64,000 nucleotides of DNA from Drosophila persimilis (Eukaryota; Arthropoda; Insecta; Diptera; Drosophilidae): the NCBI RefSeq assembly GCF_003286085.1, contig NW_020825321.1:1860001-1924000 (forward strand), given 5' to 3'. Within the stretch, counting starts at the first letter, position 1, and the number at the start of each line of letters is the position of its first letter. Below are positions 1 through 11,330 of this stretch, piece by piece. The notes beneath the pieces are model-generated. The model was not told the DNA's origin, did no database searches, and worked only from the letters and a program-made list of their open reading frames with translations. Position numbers and translations under genes: made by a program.

Positions 1-447
1 AATGGACCACATTGTTTCAGCAACATTAGAATCACGCCACTCTCGAGAAATCGATTCTTTAGAATCACGCCACTCATGAGGACCAATCAAAGCTAGACAT
101 AAAACCAAGGAGTATCACATTCCTAGCTCCGTCATGTAATGCAACACCGATCGCCAGCAGTGGATGCCTTTCATCAAAGCCGACGCATCCCCAAATATCG
201 ATCCAGGCACGTACGCCACCGACACGAAGATGCAGCCGAGGAAAGCAACGCCCGAAGCCAGAGTCGGGAGTTCCAAGAGAAGGGCTCATGGAAACTAGCC
301 AGCAGCAGAGAGATCAGTTCCGTTTGAGACAAGCAGACCGAAAGTCAAGTCGGGGAATTCATTTAAATCTTGTGACATAAAGATATTTAAGTTTGTAAAA
401 TAAAAGTATTTTTTAAAAACTTAAAATCGAGTTGCGGATATTTAACT
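1..447 (+). repeat. 5' LTR (partial) of the errantivirus
   Basis: The stretch corresponds base for base to 6516-6962, the last 447 bp of the 595-bp 3' LTR. It ends with the ACT terminus followed at once by the primer-binding site. A poly(A) signal AATAAA sits at about 399-404, placing the R/U5 part here. A 17-bp direct repeat lies at 26-42 and 59-75. Two short overlapping reading frames inside the LTR occur in every LTR copy and are not credible genes. Confidence 0.95.
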
Positions 448-464
448 GGCGCAGTCGGTAGGAT
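447..464 (+). other. Primer-binding site, tRNA-Ser type
   Basis: The sequence TGGCGCAGTCGGTAGGAT directly follows (or overlaps by one T) the LTR end. The 17.6/297 group of errantiviruses is known to prime from tRNA-Ser with this kind of sequence. 465-754 is the untranslated leader; it holds an A-tract (nine A at about 681-689, seven in the minus copies) and nothing else I recognise. Confidence 0.8.
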
Positions 465-754
465 TTCGTTTAAAATTAACACCTATATTTCGGTAATGGT
501 CAGCTTGTGTAATTTATAATTACTGTGATCACGTAATCCCGGAATTGTTAATAAAATTGTGAAATCCGCCAAAGAACCTATGTGCTGCAAGCACATACGA
601 TTTGCAAAACTAATTTAAGTGAACTGAAGTAAGCGGAGATAGTGAATCACCAAGGACAGTGAAACACTTAATACAAAATCAAAAAAAAACTTACAAGTGA
701 ACCAAAATAAAGTTAAAAACTACAACAAAACAAAACCCAATCAACACCAACAAC

Positions 755-1711
755 ATGGCGTTACCACCACTATCATTGAGCGAAATCCACTTGAACCAGG
801 CACTGCTGTCGATCCGACAAATACCTGCCTATGACGGTTCATCTGGACAGCTAAGCTCATTTATCAAACGAATCGAATATGTATGCGGATTATATCCAAC
901 TGAAGATCTTCGCCAACAAAGGATCCTATTTGGAGCGACCGAGATCCAACTGTCAGGAGAGGCACAACGCATATCGCAAATGACACAACCCAACACGTGG
1001 CTCGAACTGAAGACGGCGCTGATCAACGAGTTCAAAAATCACACACCATATGAAGAACTCTTACGACAACTATACACCACCAGATTCAACGGCAGTCTTC
1101 GTAAGTTTATAGAAGAATTAGAGATAAAAGCATTATTAATAAACAATAAGCTAAACTTAGAAAACATACCAGAAAATAATGTCATTTATAAAAACGCTTT
1201 GAACAACACAATTAAAGATGTCATTACTCGAAAACTTCCTGACAGAATGTTCATGACCTTAGCAAGAAAAGATATTACCACATTGTCTAATCTTAAGAAG
1301 GCAGCACAAGAAGAAGGATTGTACGAAGCTAGTACAACAGATTCAGGTACAAATAAAGATCAATCGAAATCGTCTCAATCAAATCGAAAGAATGTTGGAA
1401 ACTATTATCCAAATTATAATACTACTAACTATCACAATCAAACTCAGAGTTCATCTGGAACAGGTCAGACGAATCGAACAAATCAAAATCAAAATTCCCA
1501 AAATCCTGGATTATACAATGAGTTCAAAAATTCCTTGAATCAAGGTAGGGCTCAGAATCCATTCAATCAGCAAATATTTCAAAACCAAGCTAGTGGGAGT
1601 GGACCCAACCAACCTACTAAAAGAGGGAGGGAGAGCCAGAGTGGCCAAACGAAGATGGACGTAAATTTTCATCAAGCCGCCTCGGAAGAAACCGAGGAGG
1701 ACCCTATATAA
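755..1711 (+). CDS. gag: Gag polyprotein of the errantivirus
   Basis: A 318-codon ORF with a true ATG, first after the leader. The N-terminal two thirds are a folded, leucine-rich capsid-like region; residues about 195-300 are a low-complexity tail rich in Asn, Gln, Ser and Thr, followed by a basic KRGRE stretch. No CCHC zinc knuckle is present, as expected for errantivirus Gag, which uses basic tails instead. It overlaps the pol frame over 1594-1711 and ends just after a -1 frameshift signal. The minus-strand copy (59914-60870) differs by Ala to Thr near residue 25. Role: assembles the intracellular particle in which reverse transcription takes place. Confidence 0.93.
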   Translation: MALPPLSLSEIHLNQALLSIRQIPAYDGSSGQLSSFIKRIEYVCGLYPTEDLRQQRILFGATEIQLSGEAQRISQMTQPNTWLELKTALINEFKNHTPYEELLRQLYTTRFNGSLRKFIEELEIKALLINNKLNLENIPENNVIYKNALNNTIKDVITRKLPDRMFMTLARKDITTLSNLKKAAQEEGLYEASTTDSGTNKDQSKSSQSNRKNVGNYYPNYNTTNYHNQTQSSSGTGQTNRTNQNQNSQNPGLYNEFKNSLNQGRAQNPFNQQIFQNQASGSGPNQPTKRGRESQSGQTKMDVNFHQAASEETEEDPI

Positions 1712-4700
1712 ACATTACCATTAATAAAAGAATATTAAGGTGTATCGCTGACTCGGGATCATCGATCAACATCATGAAAGAAAATTACACAGATTCCGAG
1801 ATAAAAGACGATAACCTTACGGTCCATACCATCAATGGACCTGTCCGTTTAACTAAGAGTATAATGAGGAATGCGAACAAAACATGTCCGTCCGAACAAA
1901 AGTTCTACATACATAACTTTTCCGAAAATTATGATATTTTATTAGGAAGAGAATACTTGATGGCAAGTAAAGCCGTCATCGATTACAGAAATGACACTGT
2001 AACACTAGGAGCTAGGTCGTACCCAATCATTCAGAGTGGAGAAGCTATTGAAGCCGGCAAGACCGCACAAAAGTGCACTGATCCCTCTACAAAAGAAGAG
2101 AAGATCGCACCTAAGTGCCTTGACCCATCTCCAGAGGGAGATCAATACTTCGCTTCCGCTCTAGACAGTGAATTAAGGGAATGTAATCAATTAAGATTGG
2201 AACACTTAAACGACGAAGAGAGGGAAGAGTTAAAGAAGGTCTTATATGAGTTTAAGGATGTGCAGTACAGAGAAGGTGACAATTTGACTTTCACAAGTAC
2301 AATCAAGCACGAGATCAAAACTCAACATGAAGACCCGGTCTACAGACGACCATACAAATATGCCCAGATACATGATCAGGAGGTAAACCAGCAAATCAAA
2401 GATATGATCAGGCAGGGAATAATTCGAAAGTCGAATTCTCCTTACTGCTCGCCCATATCTATGATTCCGAAGAAGATAGATGCTTCAGGAAAGCAAAAAT
2501 ATCGAATGGTAGTAGACTATAGAAGTCTAAATGAAATAACAGTTAAGGACAAATTCCCAACTCCAAGAATGGATGAAATCCTAGACAAACTAGGTAAATG
2601 TCAGTATTTTACGACAATCGATTTAGCAAAAGGTTTCCATCAAATACCCATGGAACCTAGCTCAATCCCCAAAACTGCGTTCTCCACTAAGCATGGACAT
2701 TACGAGTTCACTCGTATGCCCTTTGGGCTAACCACTGCCCCAGCTACCTTCCAAAGATGTATGAACAATCTGCTAGAAGAGTTAATCTTCAAAGATTGCT
2801 TTGTATACTTGGATGACATCATTATATTTTCCACTTCATTGGAAGAACACTTGTTGTCACTAAGGAGAGTATTTGGAAAGTTGAGAGACGCCAACTTGAA
2901 GCTACAAATGGATAAATGTGAATTCATGAAAAAGGAAACTGAATTCCTAGGTCATGTAGTCACTACTGAAGGAATAGTACCAAATCCAGGCAAAATCTCT
3001 GCCATTGTCAAATTTCCAATACCAGAAACGACTAAACAAATAAAGTCATTCTTAGGTCTGTGCGGGTTCTACAGGAAATTCATTCCTAATTTTGCAAACA
3101 TAGCAAAACCCATGACACTCAAACTAAAGAAAGGAGCTGTCATAGACCCCAAGGAAGAAAGGTACGTCGAGGCATTTGAGAGACTAAAAGTACTCATCAC
3201 CTCAGACCCTATCCTTGCGTTCCCAGACTTTGACAAAATGTTCACGGTAACAACCGACGCTAGTAACATAGCATTGGGAGCGGTTTTGTCACAAGAACAC
3301 AAACCGATCTGCTACGCTAGCAGAACCCTAAATGAACATGAAATAAACTATTCAGCCATCGAAAAGGAATTATTAGCGATCGTATGGGCAACCAAGTATT
3401 TCCGTTCATACCTGTTCGGTAGAACATTCGAGATACAAAGCGATCATAAACCCTTGATTTGGTTGAACAACCTCAAGGAGCCAAATATGAAATTACAAAG
3501 GTGGAAAATAAAACTGAATGAGTTTGATTTTAAAATGAAATATCTACCAGGCAAAGAAAATCATGTAGCTGATGCCTTATCAAGGGTAAGGATTAATGAA
3601 AATCTCCTGGGAGAAGCTTCCAATAGCGTTGGTGCAACTGTACATAGCGCACAGGAAGACAATCTAAATCACATTGCTATCACGGAAAGACCAATTAACT
3701 ATTACAATCGGCAAATTGAGCTAATAAAAGGCAATGAAGATAAGGTAGAAACAATTCGTTATTTTCACAAGCTAATCATCAAGATCACGTATAAGGAAAT
3801 GACTAACACCTTAGCGAAGGATATAATAAAGGAATATCTATGCACCAAAAAGAGCGCATTATATTTTCATAACGAAACAGATTTTCCTCCATTCCAAAAA
3901 GCCTATTTAGAAATCATTAATTCTAACAATATAACCAAAGCTATTAAATCAAGCACGAAACTCCTAGATATTCAGAATTACGCTGAATTTAAAGAAACCA
4001 TATTAAAGAATCATAAAGGCTTACTCCATCCAGGGATAGAGAAAACCGTCAATTGGTTTAGGGGAAAATACTATTACCCGGATTATCAAAAACTAATCCA
4101 AAACATCATAAACGAATGTCCTACTTGTAATATTGCCAAAACAGAGCATAGAAATACGAAGTTGGCATTCGAAACTACACCGGAAATACTGAACATCAGA
4201 GAGAAATACGTCATGGATTTCTATATGGTTGGTAACCAACAGTTCCTATCATGTATTGACGTATACTCGAAGTTTGCCACTCTTGTAGAAGTAAAAAGTC
4301 GTGACTGGTTAGAAGCAAAAAGAGCCATCATGAAAGTTTTTAACGAGATGGGCAAACCAATTGAAATCAAAGCCGATAAAGATTCAGCTTTTATGTGCAC
4401 AGCATTGCAAGCATGGCTGAATGCGGAAAACGTCAAAATAGAGATCACTTCCAGCAAAAATGGAATATCTGACGTAGAAAGATTTCATAAAACAGTAAAT
4501 GAAAAATTAAGAATAATATCTAGCGAGGATAACACAGAAGATAGATTCACGAAGTTTGAATTAATTCTTTATACTTATAATCATAAAACCAAACATAATA
4601 CCACAAATAGGACACCAGCTGATATATTCATTTATGCAGGCTCACCTGATTATGACACACAACTAAATAAAGTGAATAAAATCACTCAATTAAATAAAAA

Positions 4701-4953
4701 CCGCATAGAGTATGAAGTAGATACCCGCTATAAACTATCACCTCTAGTTAAGTCTAAGGTAACAAATCCTTTCAAAAGGACGGGTGAAATTAGACAGGTA
4801 GACGAAAAACATTATGAAGAAAAGAATAGGGGTAGGAAAATAACTCATTATAAATCAAAATTCAAGAAAAAGAAGAAATCTAATAGAAGCAAATATAATA
4901 ATTCCAGAGAAACCGAGGAAGTTAATGGAATCGGCGAACTTCAACACAATTAA
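1594..4953 (+). CDS. pol: Pol polyprotein: protease, reverse transcriptase, RNase H, integrase
   Basis: The frame is open from 1594; its first ATG (1774) lies after the protease active site, so translation must come from Gag by -1 shift near 1669. Protease motif DSGSS at 1750-1764; reverse transcriptase with the MPFGL box and YLDD at 2806-2817; RNase H with TTDAS near 3251; integrase HHCC finger (HKGLLHPG ... CPTCNIAK) near 4013-4141, then the catalytic core with Asp in VMDFY, Asp in KADKDSAF and Glu in DVERFHK. The C-terminus is very basic (KKKKK). All catalytic residues are present and there is no internal stop, so this copy looks competent. It overlaps env by 29 nt. Near-identical copy on the minus strand at 56672-60031. 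Confidence 0.95.
1663..1697 (+). promoter_or_regulatory. Predicted -1 ribosomal frameshift signal (gag to pol)
   Basis: In the gag frame the codons GTA AAT TTT give the heptamer A AAT TTT at 1663-1669, which fits X XXY YYZ. A spacer of 10 nt is followed by a perfect 6-bp hairpin, CCTCGG (1680-1685), loop AAGAAA, CCGAGG (1692-1697). The pol frame is -1 relative to gag and is already open here (last pol-frame stop at 1591-1593). Spacing and stem position are those of working -1 signals in retroelements. The same module is present on the minus strand at about 59928-59962. Confidence 0.8.
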
Positions 4954-6340
4954 AATCCTCATCTTCCTCATAATTACCATCGTAATGGCACAGGGCCAAA
5001 ACATAGAAATAAATTCTATAAAATCCCAAAACGGATATATGATATTCAAAACTGGATCGATCAACATACCTATCAATTACGAATACCATTATCTAACTGT
5101 TAATGTAACTAAAACCGAAGAACTATACCAAAATTTGTTAAGGCAAGCCACTAAATTCCAGGACATAATCCAAATAAAATATCTAGTAGACAAATTGCAA
5201 AGAGAAATGAACGGGCTAAAAATAACCAAAAGAAATAAAAGAGGCCTAATCAATATAGTAGGAACAGCCTACAAATATCTCTTTGGAACACTAGATCAGG
5301 AAGATAAAGTCGATTTGGAACAAAAAATAGAAAATTTAGCCAGCCATAGCATTCAAATGAATGAACTAAATTTGGTAATAGATGCAGTTAATAGCGGAAT
5401 AAACGTTATAAACAAACTAAATGAAGAAAAAGACAGGAATCAACAAATAGAAATTTTGATATTCAATCTACAACATTTCACAGAATATATCGAAGATATA
5501 GAACTAGGTATGCAATTAACTAGGCTCGGTATATTTAATCCAAAATTATTAAAACAAGACTACCTGGAACAAATAAATTCTGAGAAAATACTAAATATAA
5601 AAACCTCCACATGGCTAAAATCCGATACCAACGAAATTCTAATAATTTCCAACATTCCCAAAGACATTACAAAAGTACCAATCTATAAAATCGTTCCGTA
5701 TCCAGACGAATTAAATAACATGTTAACAGATATGACATACGACAAGTACTACATAAAAAATGAAGAAGTATTTGTTAAAGAAACTAGATTGAAAACCAAT
5801 GACAATTGTATAAAAGGAATTTTAATGCAAACTCCCACTAAATGTCCATATTCCAAAACTTTTCAAAACTTTCAAATAAACTTTATTGAACCCAATATAC
5901 TAATCACGTGGAATCTTCCAAAAACAACGCTAAATCAGAATTGTGTAAACCAAGAAATCATAGCGGAAGGAAATACCATTATAAAAATCTACAACTGTTC
6001 AATCCAATTAAATGAATTTACAATATCAAACACAATGTTAGATTTTGCCCAGAATGTTTATGTCAACAACAACATAACTAAAATAAAACCACTGTCGTAT
6101 GTCCAAACTAATGAAATAATTATGCAATACACCACATATAGTAACCTATTACAAATAAGTCTACTAATTGCATTTGTCATAATTATATTAGTACTACTAA
6201 GTTATGTAGCTGTTAAATTTACGAAAACTTCTAAAAGAGTCACGGTTAAATGTATAAACCCTATAATAGAAGCAGAAGAGGAACCAACCTCAGCCACCGC
6301 ACTTGACACCCCGTCACTATACCCGAGGGTAATCGCCTAG
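4925..6340 (+). CDS. env: Env glycoprotein of the errantivirus
   Basis: A 471-codon ORF starting with ATG 29 nt before the pol stop. It shows an N-terminal hydrophobic signal segment (residues about 9-22), a furin-type site RNKR at residues 103-106 followed by a hydrophobic Gly-rich stretch like a fusion peptide, many N-glycosylation sequons, a C-terminal transmembrane helix (about residues 410-432) and a short basic tail. This matches errantivirus Env proteins, related to baculovirus F. In the family env is expressed from a spliced RNA; I did not identify the splice sites. The copy is open throughout. The minus copies have Ser for Ala in the transmembrane region, and one of them carries a nonsense codon. 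Confidence 0.93.
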   Translation: MESANFNTIKILIFLIITIVMAQGQNIEINSIKSQNGYMIFKTGSINIPINYEYHYLTVNVTKTEELYQNLLRQATKFQDIIQIKYLVDKLQREMNGLKITKRNKRGLINIVGTAYKYLFGTLDQEDKVDLEQKIENLASHSIQMNELNLVIDAVNSGINVINKLNEEKDRNQQIEILIFNLQHFTEYIEDIELGMQLTRLGIFNPKLLKQDYLEQINSEKILNIKTSTWLKSDTNEILIISNIPKDITKVPIYKIVPYPDELNNMLTDMTYDKYYIKNEEVFVKETRLKTNDNCIKGILMQTPTKCPYSKTFQNFQINFIEPNILITWNLPKTTLNQNCVNQEIIAEGNTIIKIYNCSIQLNEFTISNTMLDFAQNVYVNNNITKIKPLSYVQTNEIIMQYTTYSNLLQISLLIAFVIIILVLLSYVAVKFTKTSKRVTVKCINPIIEAEEEPTSATALDTPSLYPRVIA

Positions 6341-6367
6341 GGACAGGCTAATAACAAACGTTGGGGG

Positions 6368-6962
6368 AGTGACATATCCATAATTCCCCACATCCCATAC
6401 ACATTATGTTTATGTACAATTCATCCACCCCATCCACACAAGTAACAGGACCCCACTCAAGAATCAATAACTATTTCTTCCCATACTCCAAGCTAGGGCC
6501 CCCCATAATATAAACAATGGACCACATTGTTTCAGCAACATTAGAATCACGCCACTCTCGAGAAATCGATTCTTTAGAATCACGCCACTCATGAGGACCA
6601 ATCAAAGCTAGACATAAAACCAAGGAGTATCACATTCCTAGCTCCGTCATGTAATGCAACACCGATCGCCAGCAGTGGATGCCTTTCATCAAAGCCGACG
6701 CATCCCCAAATATCGATCCAGGCACGTACGCCACCGACACGAAGATGCAGCCGAGGAAAGCAACGCCCGAAGCCAGAGTCGGGAGTTCCAAGAGAAGGGC
6801 TCATGGAAACTAGCCAGCAGCAGAGAGATCAGTTCCGTTTGAGACAAGCAGACCGAAAGTCAAGTCGGGGAATTCATTTAAATCTTGTGACATAAAGATA
6901 TTTAAGTTTGTAAAATAAAAGTATTTTTTAAAAACTTAAAATCGAGTTGCGGATATTTAACT
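6368..6962 (+). repeat. 3' LTR of the errantivirus (595 bp)
   Basis: It begins AGTGACATATCC straight after the purine tract GTTGGGGG (6360-6367) and ends TTAACT at 6962, followed by ATAT, the presumed target duplication. Same length (595 bp) as the minus-strand LTRs at 54663-55257 and 61176-61770. The LTR start resembles that of Idefix and 17.6. 6341-6359 is the short gap between env and the purine tract. Confidence 0.93.
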
Positions 6963-7505
6963 ATATTGTATATAAAACGGTTATCCACCGTTTTAACCGT
7001 TGTTTTACATCTCGTCAAAAGGTTGGGTCGTCAACCCAAGCCACGGTACATAGCACTTACATCCATACGCACACACATACAAGCAGCAGCAGCGGTGCAT
7101 TCGTTTCGTTTTCGCTTCTCCACCGTTTGCTTGCGTTGTTGTTGGTGGGAGAATATTTTTCGGTGCCGCGCTTGACCGTAACGGAACGCCAAGTGACGCG
7201 CTACCCTGCACTTCGAGGGTATATTGTTTTCAACATTTGTTTTGCAACCGACTCTATATGGGGTACCTTGTGCATCAATATCATTGCTCATTAGTCGCTC
7301 TTGGTTGGACATTTTTTTATTTGATCGTAGTATTTTATATTCATATATTCCGGCAACGGTGCCCGACTTCTACTATATAAATACTCGCGATAAATTCCGC
7401 CAAGGCCACATATCCACGGTTCGTCGTTCAAAACTTCCACTTCTCCATTTCCGCTCACCTGCTTTGCGACTCTGATACGCGTTATCGGAAATCCATCAGC
7501 CAACC
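6963..7505 (+). promoter_or_regulatory. Upstream region of the BEL/Pao gag, possibly remaining 5' LTR and leader
   Basis: No protein-like ORF is supported here; the short overlapping frames on both strands look random. A TATA-like box TATATAAAT lies at 7374-7382, about 125 nt before the gag ATG at 7506, which would suit an LTR promoter. No primer-binding site was recognised. The left edge is the ATAT next to the errantivirus LTR. Confidence 0.4.
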
Positions 7506-9099
7506 ATGCCCACTGGTGAGAAGAAATCTCGCAAGAAGTTTAAGCAGGTGAGTTCGCTGAGTTTGACCCATCCACCCAGCTCCAACGGCTCAGTTACTAC
7601 GCCCACATCTTCCCGTCCGGCCCCAGCTGAGCGAGGTCCGACCACGTCCAGGGCTCACGCACCACATGCCTTCGAGGCCTTGTTGCTCCCCTCGGGAGTC
7701 CCTCGCACGGTTCCGAGCACTATGGCCCAATCGGCCGCCAGTTCCGCACGGTCTAAGTTTGCCTTGGCTGCAAGCAGACTGACACGCTTCGACCTGAAGC
7801 TCAGCGCTCCTGATGCTAGCACACCAACCCGCTCGCTCTCTCAAGTCCATCGAGATCAACTACGAAGCCTGTGGGCGAAGGTGGACGCGGAGTTCGAGGC
7901 CTGTGTGGAGGCGATAACGGAAGTAGATCCAGAGGGGGTAGCTGACGTCCAGGGGATGTACGATGACTGCTACGCGGTCTACGCGCAATGCCTTGCCGAA
8001 CTGAACGATCAGCTCGAACCCCCGACTGTCCCTCACACGCCTCAACTGGCCATTCAAGTGCCGACTTCCTCCATGTGACACTGAAGTTTTCAATGGGGAC
8101 TACCAGCAGTGGCCCACGTTCCGAGACCTGTTTACCGCCATATATATAGAGAACCCGAGGTTGGCTCCAGTAGAAAAACTGTTCCACCTCAACAAAAAAA
8201 CAAGCGGTGAGGCCCACGACATAGTGGCACAGGCTCCACTCACGAACGAAGGGTTCGCGTCCGCATGGAGCGCCCTCCGTGAGCGTTTTCAGAACAAGAG
8301 GCTGATACTCAAAGCCCAGCTGAAGATCCTTTTCAGTCTGCCCCAAATCCGCACCGAGTCAGCTGCAGCGCTAAAAGAGCTTCAGAGGGCCGTCCACAAG
8401 GGCCTTACGACACTCAACCACTCCGAGGTCTCCACAGACAGCATTTTCGCTGACGGAGTGTTAGTGTACCTCATATCCGCAAAGTTGCCGAAAGCGACTT
8501 TGGAGCTTTGGGAGCAGTCCGTGACACACAAGTCCGAAATTCCCACCTGGCACGCTATGGACAAGTTCCTGGCGGAGCGGTACCTTTCTCTCGAGGTGAC
8601 CGAGGACGTCCATCCAGGCATGGAGACTCAGGCCCACTCCAGGGCGATTCTACCCATGTCAGAGAGTTCAAAGGGCAATGCCAACCCATTCCGTTCCCAA
8701 GGGAGCCCTGGTGCAAGGCGGGTTCACTCGTTCGGAACAACTGTGGATCCGAAGCGGAGAACGTGTGATCTTTGCTCCAAAGAGAACCATCCGATCCGGG
8801 TATGCCCTCAATTCCTTCAGATGAGACCTGATGCTCGCTCCAGCTTTATTAAGCAAAAAATGCTTTGCTTAAACTGTTTCGCAAGATGTCACCAGATTCG
8901 TGAATGCCAAAGCGCCCACAACTGCAACACGTGTGGAGACCGGCATCATACGCTGCTGCACCGTGGCACTCCAGTTTCCAGCCAATCCGTGCCCAATTCC
9001 GTACCACTTCCGACTCCTGCCGAAGCTCAGCCTAGCGTTCAGAACTATTTCGCCTCCGGCAAAAGGGCGGTACTCCTGGGCTATTACAGGTATTATTAA
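7506..9099 (+). pseudogene. gag: BEL/Pao gag with one frameshift
   Basis: The ORF starts with ATG at 7506 and runs in one frame to a stop at 8078; the family reading then continues in the next frame from about 8060 to 9099. The first part is a Ser/Pro-rich N-terminus. The second part contains a DUF1759-like capsid region (about 8070-8600) and three zinc-knuckle-like motifs near 8764-8960: CDLCSKENHPIRVC, CLNCFARCHQIREC and CNTCGDRHHTLLH, the usual BEL set. Apart from the break near 8050-8066 the frame is well kept. The 3' end overlaps the protease frame, which lies one base on. Confidence 0.85.
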
Positions 9100-10636
9100 T
9101 TTTTGCTACTTGGGGACAAATTTTCGCGCCCGCGTTCTAATCGACCCGGGTTCCGAGGCGACGTTCATTACGGAACGTCTCTTCCAGATCATTAATTTGG
9201 CATTCCGACTCGCCCAGGCACAGGTCTCGGGCCTCAATCAGACAATATCCGCTCAGTCCAAGAAGCTCTGCCATTTGTCCATCCGCTCCTCGACTAAGCC
9301 GGGCTTACACTTGGACGCCACAGCCTATGTCCTGCCGGAACTATCAGGCAGCCTTCCCTCCCATCCGATCCCGCAACACTCGTTGCGAGACTTGCCGAAC
9401 CTGCCATGGGCAGACCCGACATTTTACGAAAGCTAACAAATAGATGTCCTGATTGGTGCCGACATCCTTCCATCCATCCTATTGAGCGGCTCACAGACGA
9501 ACATCTGTGGATCTCTCCTCGGACAGGAAACCATTTTCGGATGCGTTCTTACAGGCCCAGTGCCAAACACGGTACAAGGCAGGGTCGCATCATTCTCCAC
9601 GCAAATTTCCACCGAGCTAGAGACTTCGTTAAACAAACTCCTCACAAAGTTTTGGGAGGTGGAGGACATTCCTCCTAAAATAGAAAGCGAGTCGGATTCG
9701 TACTGCGAAAGAAATTTCCTCCGAGCTACGTCAAGAACGCCAAGCGGGAAATACGTCGTCACGTTACCGTTTCGCGACCCAGATCATCTCGGATCAGATC
9801 TGGGGTATTCAAGGGCAACCGCGCTGGCCCAGTTCCTAAGAAACGAAAATCGCTTGAAAAGAAACAGTCCCCTACAAGAGCAGTACGACACCGTGATCCA
9901 AGAATACCTAGAGCTTGAACACATGACAGAAGTTCCTCCGACTCATGGGTCCTCAACCTACTACCTTCCGCACCACGCTGTCTTCAAGCCTGAGAGCACT
10001 ACCACGAAGATCCGCGTGGTATTTAACGCATCCAGCCCGTCGACCAACGGTGTGAGTTTGAATGATCTTCTGCACGCCGGACCGGTCCTCCAATCTGACT
10101 TGACCCTCCAGATCCTAAAGTGGCGGTATTTCCGGCACGTTTTCAACGCGGACATCAACCAAATGTATCGCCAAATTTGGGTTGACCCGAAACACACCCC
10201 TTTCCAGCGAATATTATTTCGAAACAAGGAGGGACACATCCGCGACTATGAACTTAAGACCGTAATCTTCGGAGTCAATTTCGCTCCTTTTCTGGCCATC
10301 CGAGTGTTGCAACAGCTAGCAAGCGACGTCCATTCCAGATTTCCGAAAGCAAGTCGCATTATCCGGTCATTCATGTATGTCGACGATGTCCTAGCCGGAG
10401 CGGATTCTACCGAGGAGGCTCGACTAACGATCCGCGAGTTGCAGGCCGCACTTAGCTCTGCAGGGTTTCCGCTGCGGAAGTGGACTTCAAACAACAAAGC
10501 TATCCTGGCAGGAATTCCGAATGCTCATCTTCTCCACACCGATTTTCTGGAGATGGAGGAAGTGAGCACGGCTAAGACTCTCGGGATTCGCTGGAAAGCG
10601 ACTTCAGACGAGTTTTTTTTATCCCTCCCGAGTTAG
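9090..10636 (+). pseudogene. pol: BEL/Pao protease and reverse transcriptase, in-frame stop
   Basis: One frame carries the A17/DUF1758-type protease (active-site region reads DPGSEATF, with Pro in place of the usual Ser or Thr) and then the reverse transcriptase with VVFNAS, NADINQMYRQI and the catalytic box MYVDDVLAG near 10373-10399. A TAA at 9434-9436 interrupts the frame between protease and RT. The frame is lost at a run of eight T near 10613-10620, typical of a slipped homopolymer. The Pro at the protease catalytic triad is probably also damaging. Confidence 0.85.
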
Positions 10637-11330
10637 CGCCTGAGTTGTCATACACCCAGCGAGCAGTTCTGTCCCAGATCGCAAGGCTGTTCGACCCCGC
10701 TGGGTGGTTGGCCCCATTCATTGTCCGGTCCAAGATCTTTATGCAAGAAATCTAGTTGCAGGACCTGGGATGGGACGATGAGCTTCCAAGCGAGATGCGC
10801 CAGCGCTGGCAAAGTTTCCTGCGGAGCTACTCCGATCTCGACCAAATCCATATTCCAAGATGGGTTGGCTCCCGGCCAGCGGTAAAAGTCGAACATCATG
10901 GGTTCTGCGATGCATCCGAGAAGGCTTACGGTGCCGCCATCTACGTGCGCATTGAGGTTGACCGTTTGGTAGAGGTGCAGCTTCTCACAGCGAAAACGCA
11001 AGTCGCACCCGTGAAAACCGTGTCGCTCCCCCGGTTAGAGCTTTGCGGGGCAGTGCTTTTGTCCGAAATGGCGGCGGCTATCCTGCCGAATATTTCAACA
11101 GCAAGTACGAGCTGCAATTGCTGGACCGATTCCACCATAGTCCTCTCCTGGCTGGCAAAGCCCGCGTGTCACTGGACCACGTTCGTGGCCAACCGAGTGA
11201 CTAGGATATCTCAAGCGAACGATATTGAGAAGTGGTGCCACGTTCCATCCGAACAGAACCCCGCGGATTTAGCCAGCAGAGGCGTGCCGTTACAGGAGTT
11301 CCCAACCAACTCTGGTGGCACGGACCAACT
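10637..11330 (+). pseudogene. pol: BEL/Pao connection and RNase H region
   Basis: Continuation of the pol reading in another frame after the T-run. It shows the RLFDPAGWLAPF segment that follows RT in BEL elements, an in-frame TAG at 10753-10755, then the RNase H-like region with FCDASEKAYGAAIY, LPRLELCGAVLL and CWTDSTIVLSWL, and the conserved NPADLASRG motif. Another frameshift near 11290-11320 moves the reading to the frame used by the integrase. Confidence 0.82.

Larger units (their letters stand above)
1..6962 (+). mobile_element. Errantivirus-type LTR retrotransposon (17.6/297/Idefix-like), 5' end cut by window
   Basis: The element reads LTR, tRNA-Ser-type primer site, gag, pol, env, polypurine tract, LTR, the plan of Drosophila errantiviruses with env. 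LTR ends are AGT...ACT and the 3' side is followed by ATAT, matching the 4-bp YRYR-type target duplications of this group. The LTR-to-LTR period is 6515 bp. The 447 bp of 5' LTR inside the window match the 3' LTR with no difference that I could see, and all three coding regions are open, so insertion is recent. The first 148 bp of the 5' LTR lie outside the window, so I cannot tell whether the copy is single or, like the minus-strand copies at 54663-64000, part of a tandem array. The exact family name was not assigned. Confidence 0.93.

Noticed and set aside
74..327. Overlapping 71- and 62-codon ORFs on opposite strands in the errantivirus LTR (also at 6589-6842, 54783-55036, 61296-61549)
   Set aside because: They repeat only because the LTR repeats; composition and antisense overlap look non-coding and no family resemblance is seen.
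447..464. tRNA-Ser gene fragment
   Set aside because: Only 18 nt complementary to a tRNA 3' end at the LTR edge; it is a primer-binding site.
6947..7312. Several overlapping ORFs on both strands after the left errantivirus
   Set aside because: No family-like motif, and they cross the LTR boundary; region is more likely regulatory.
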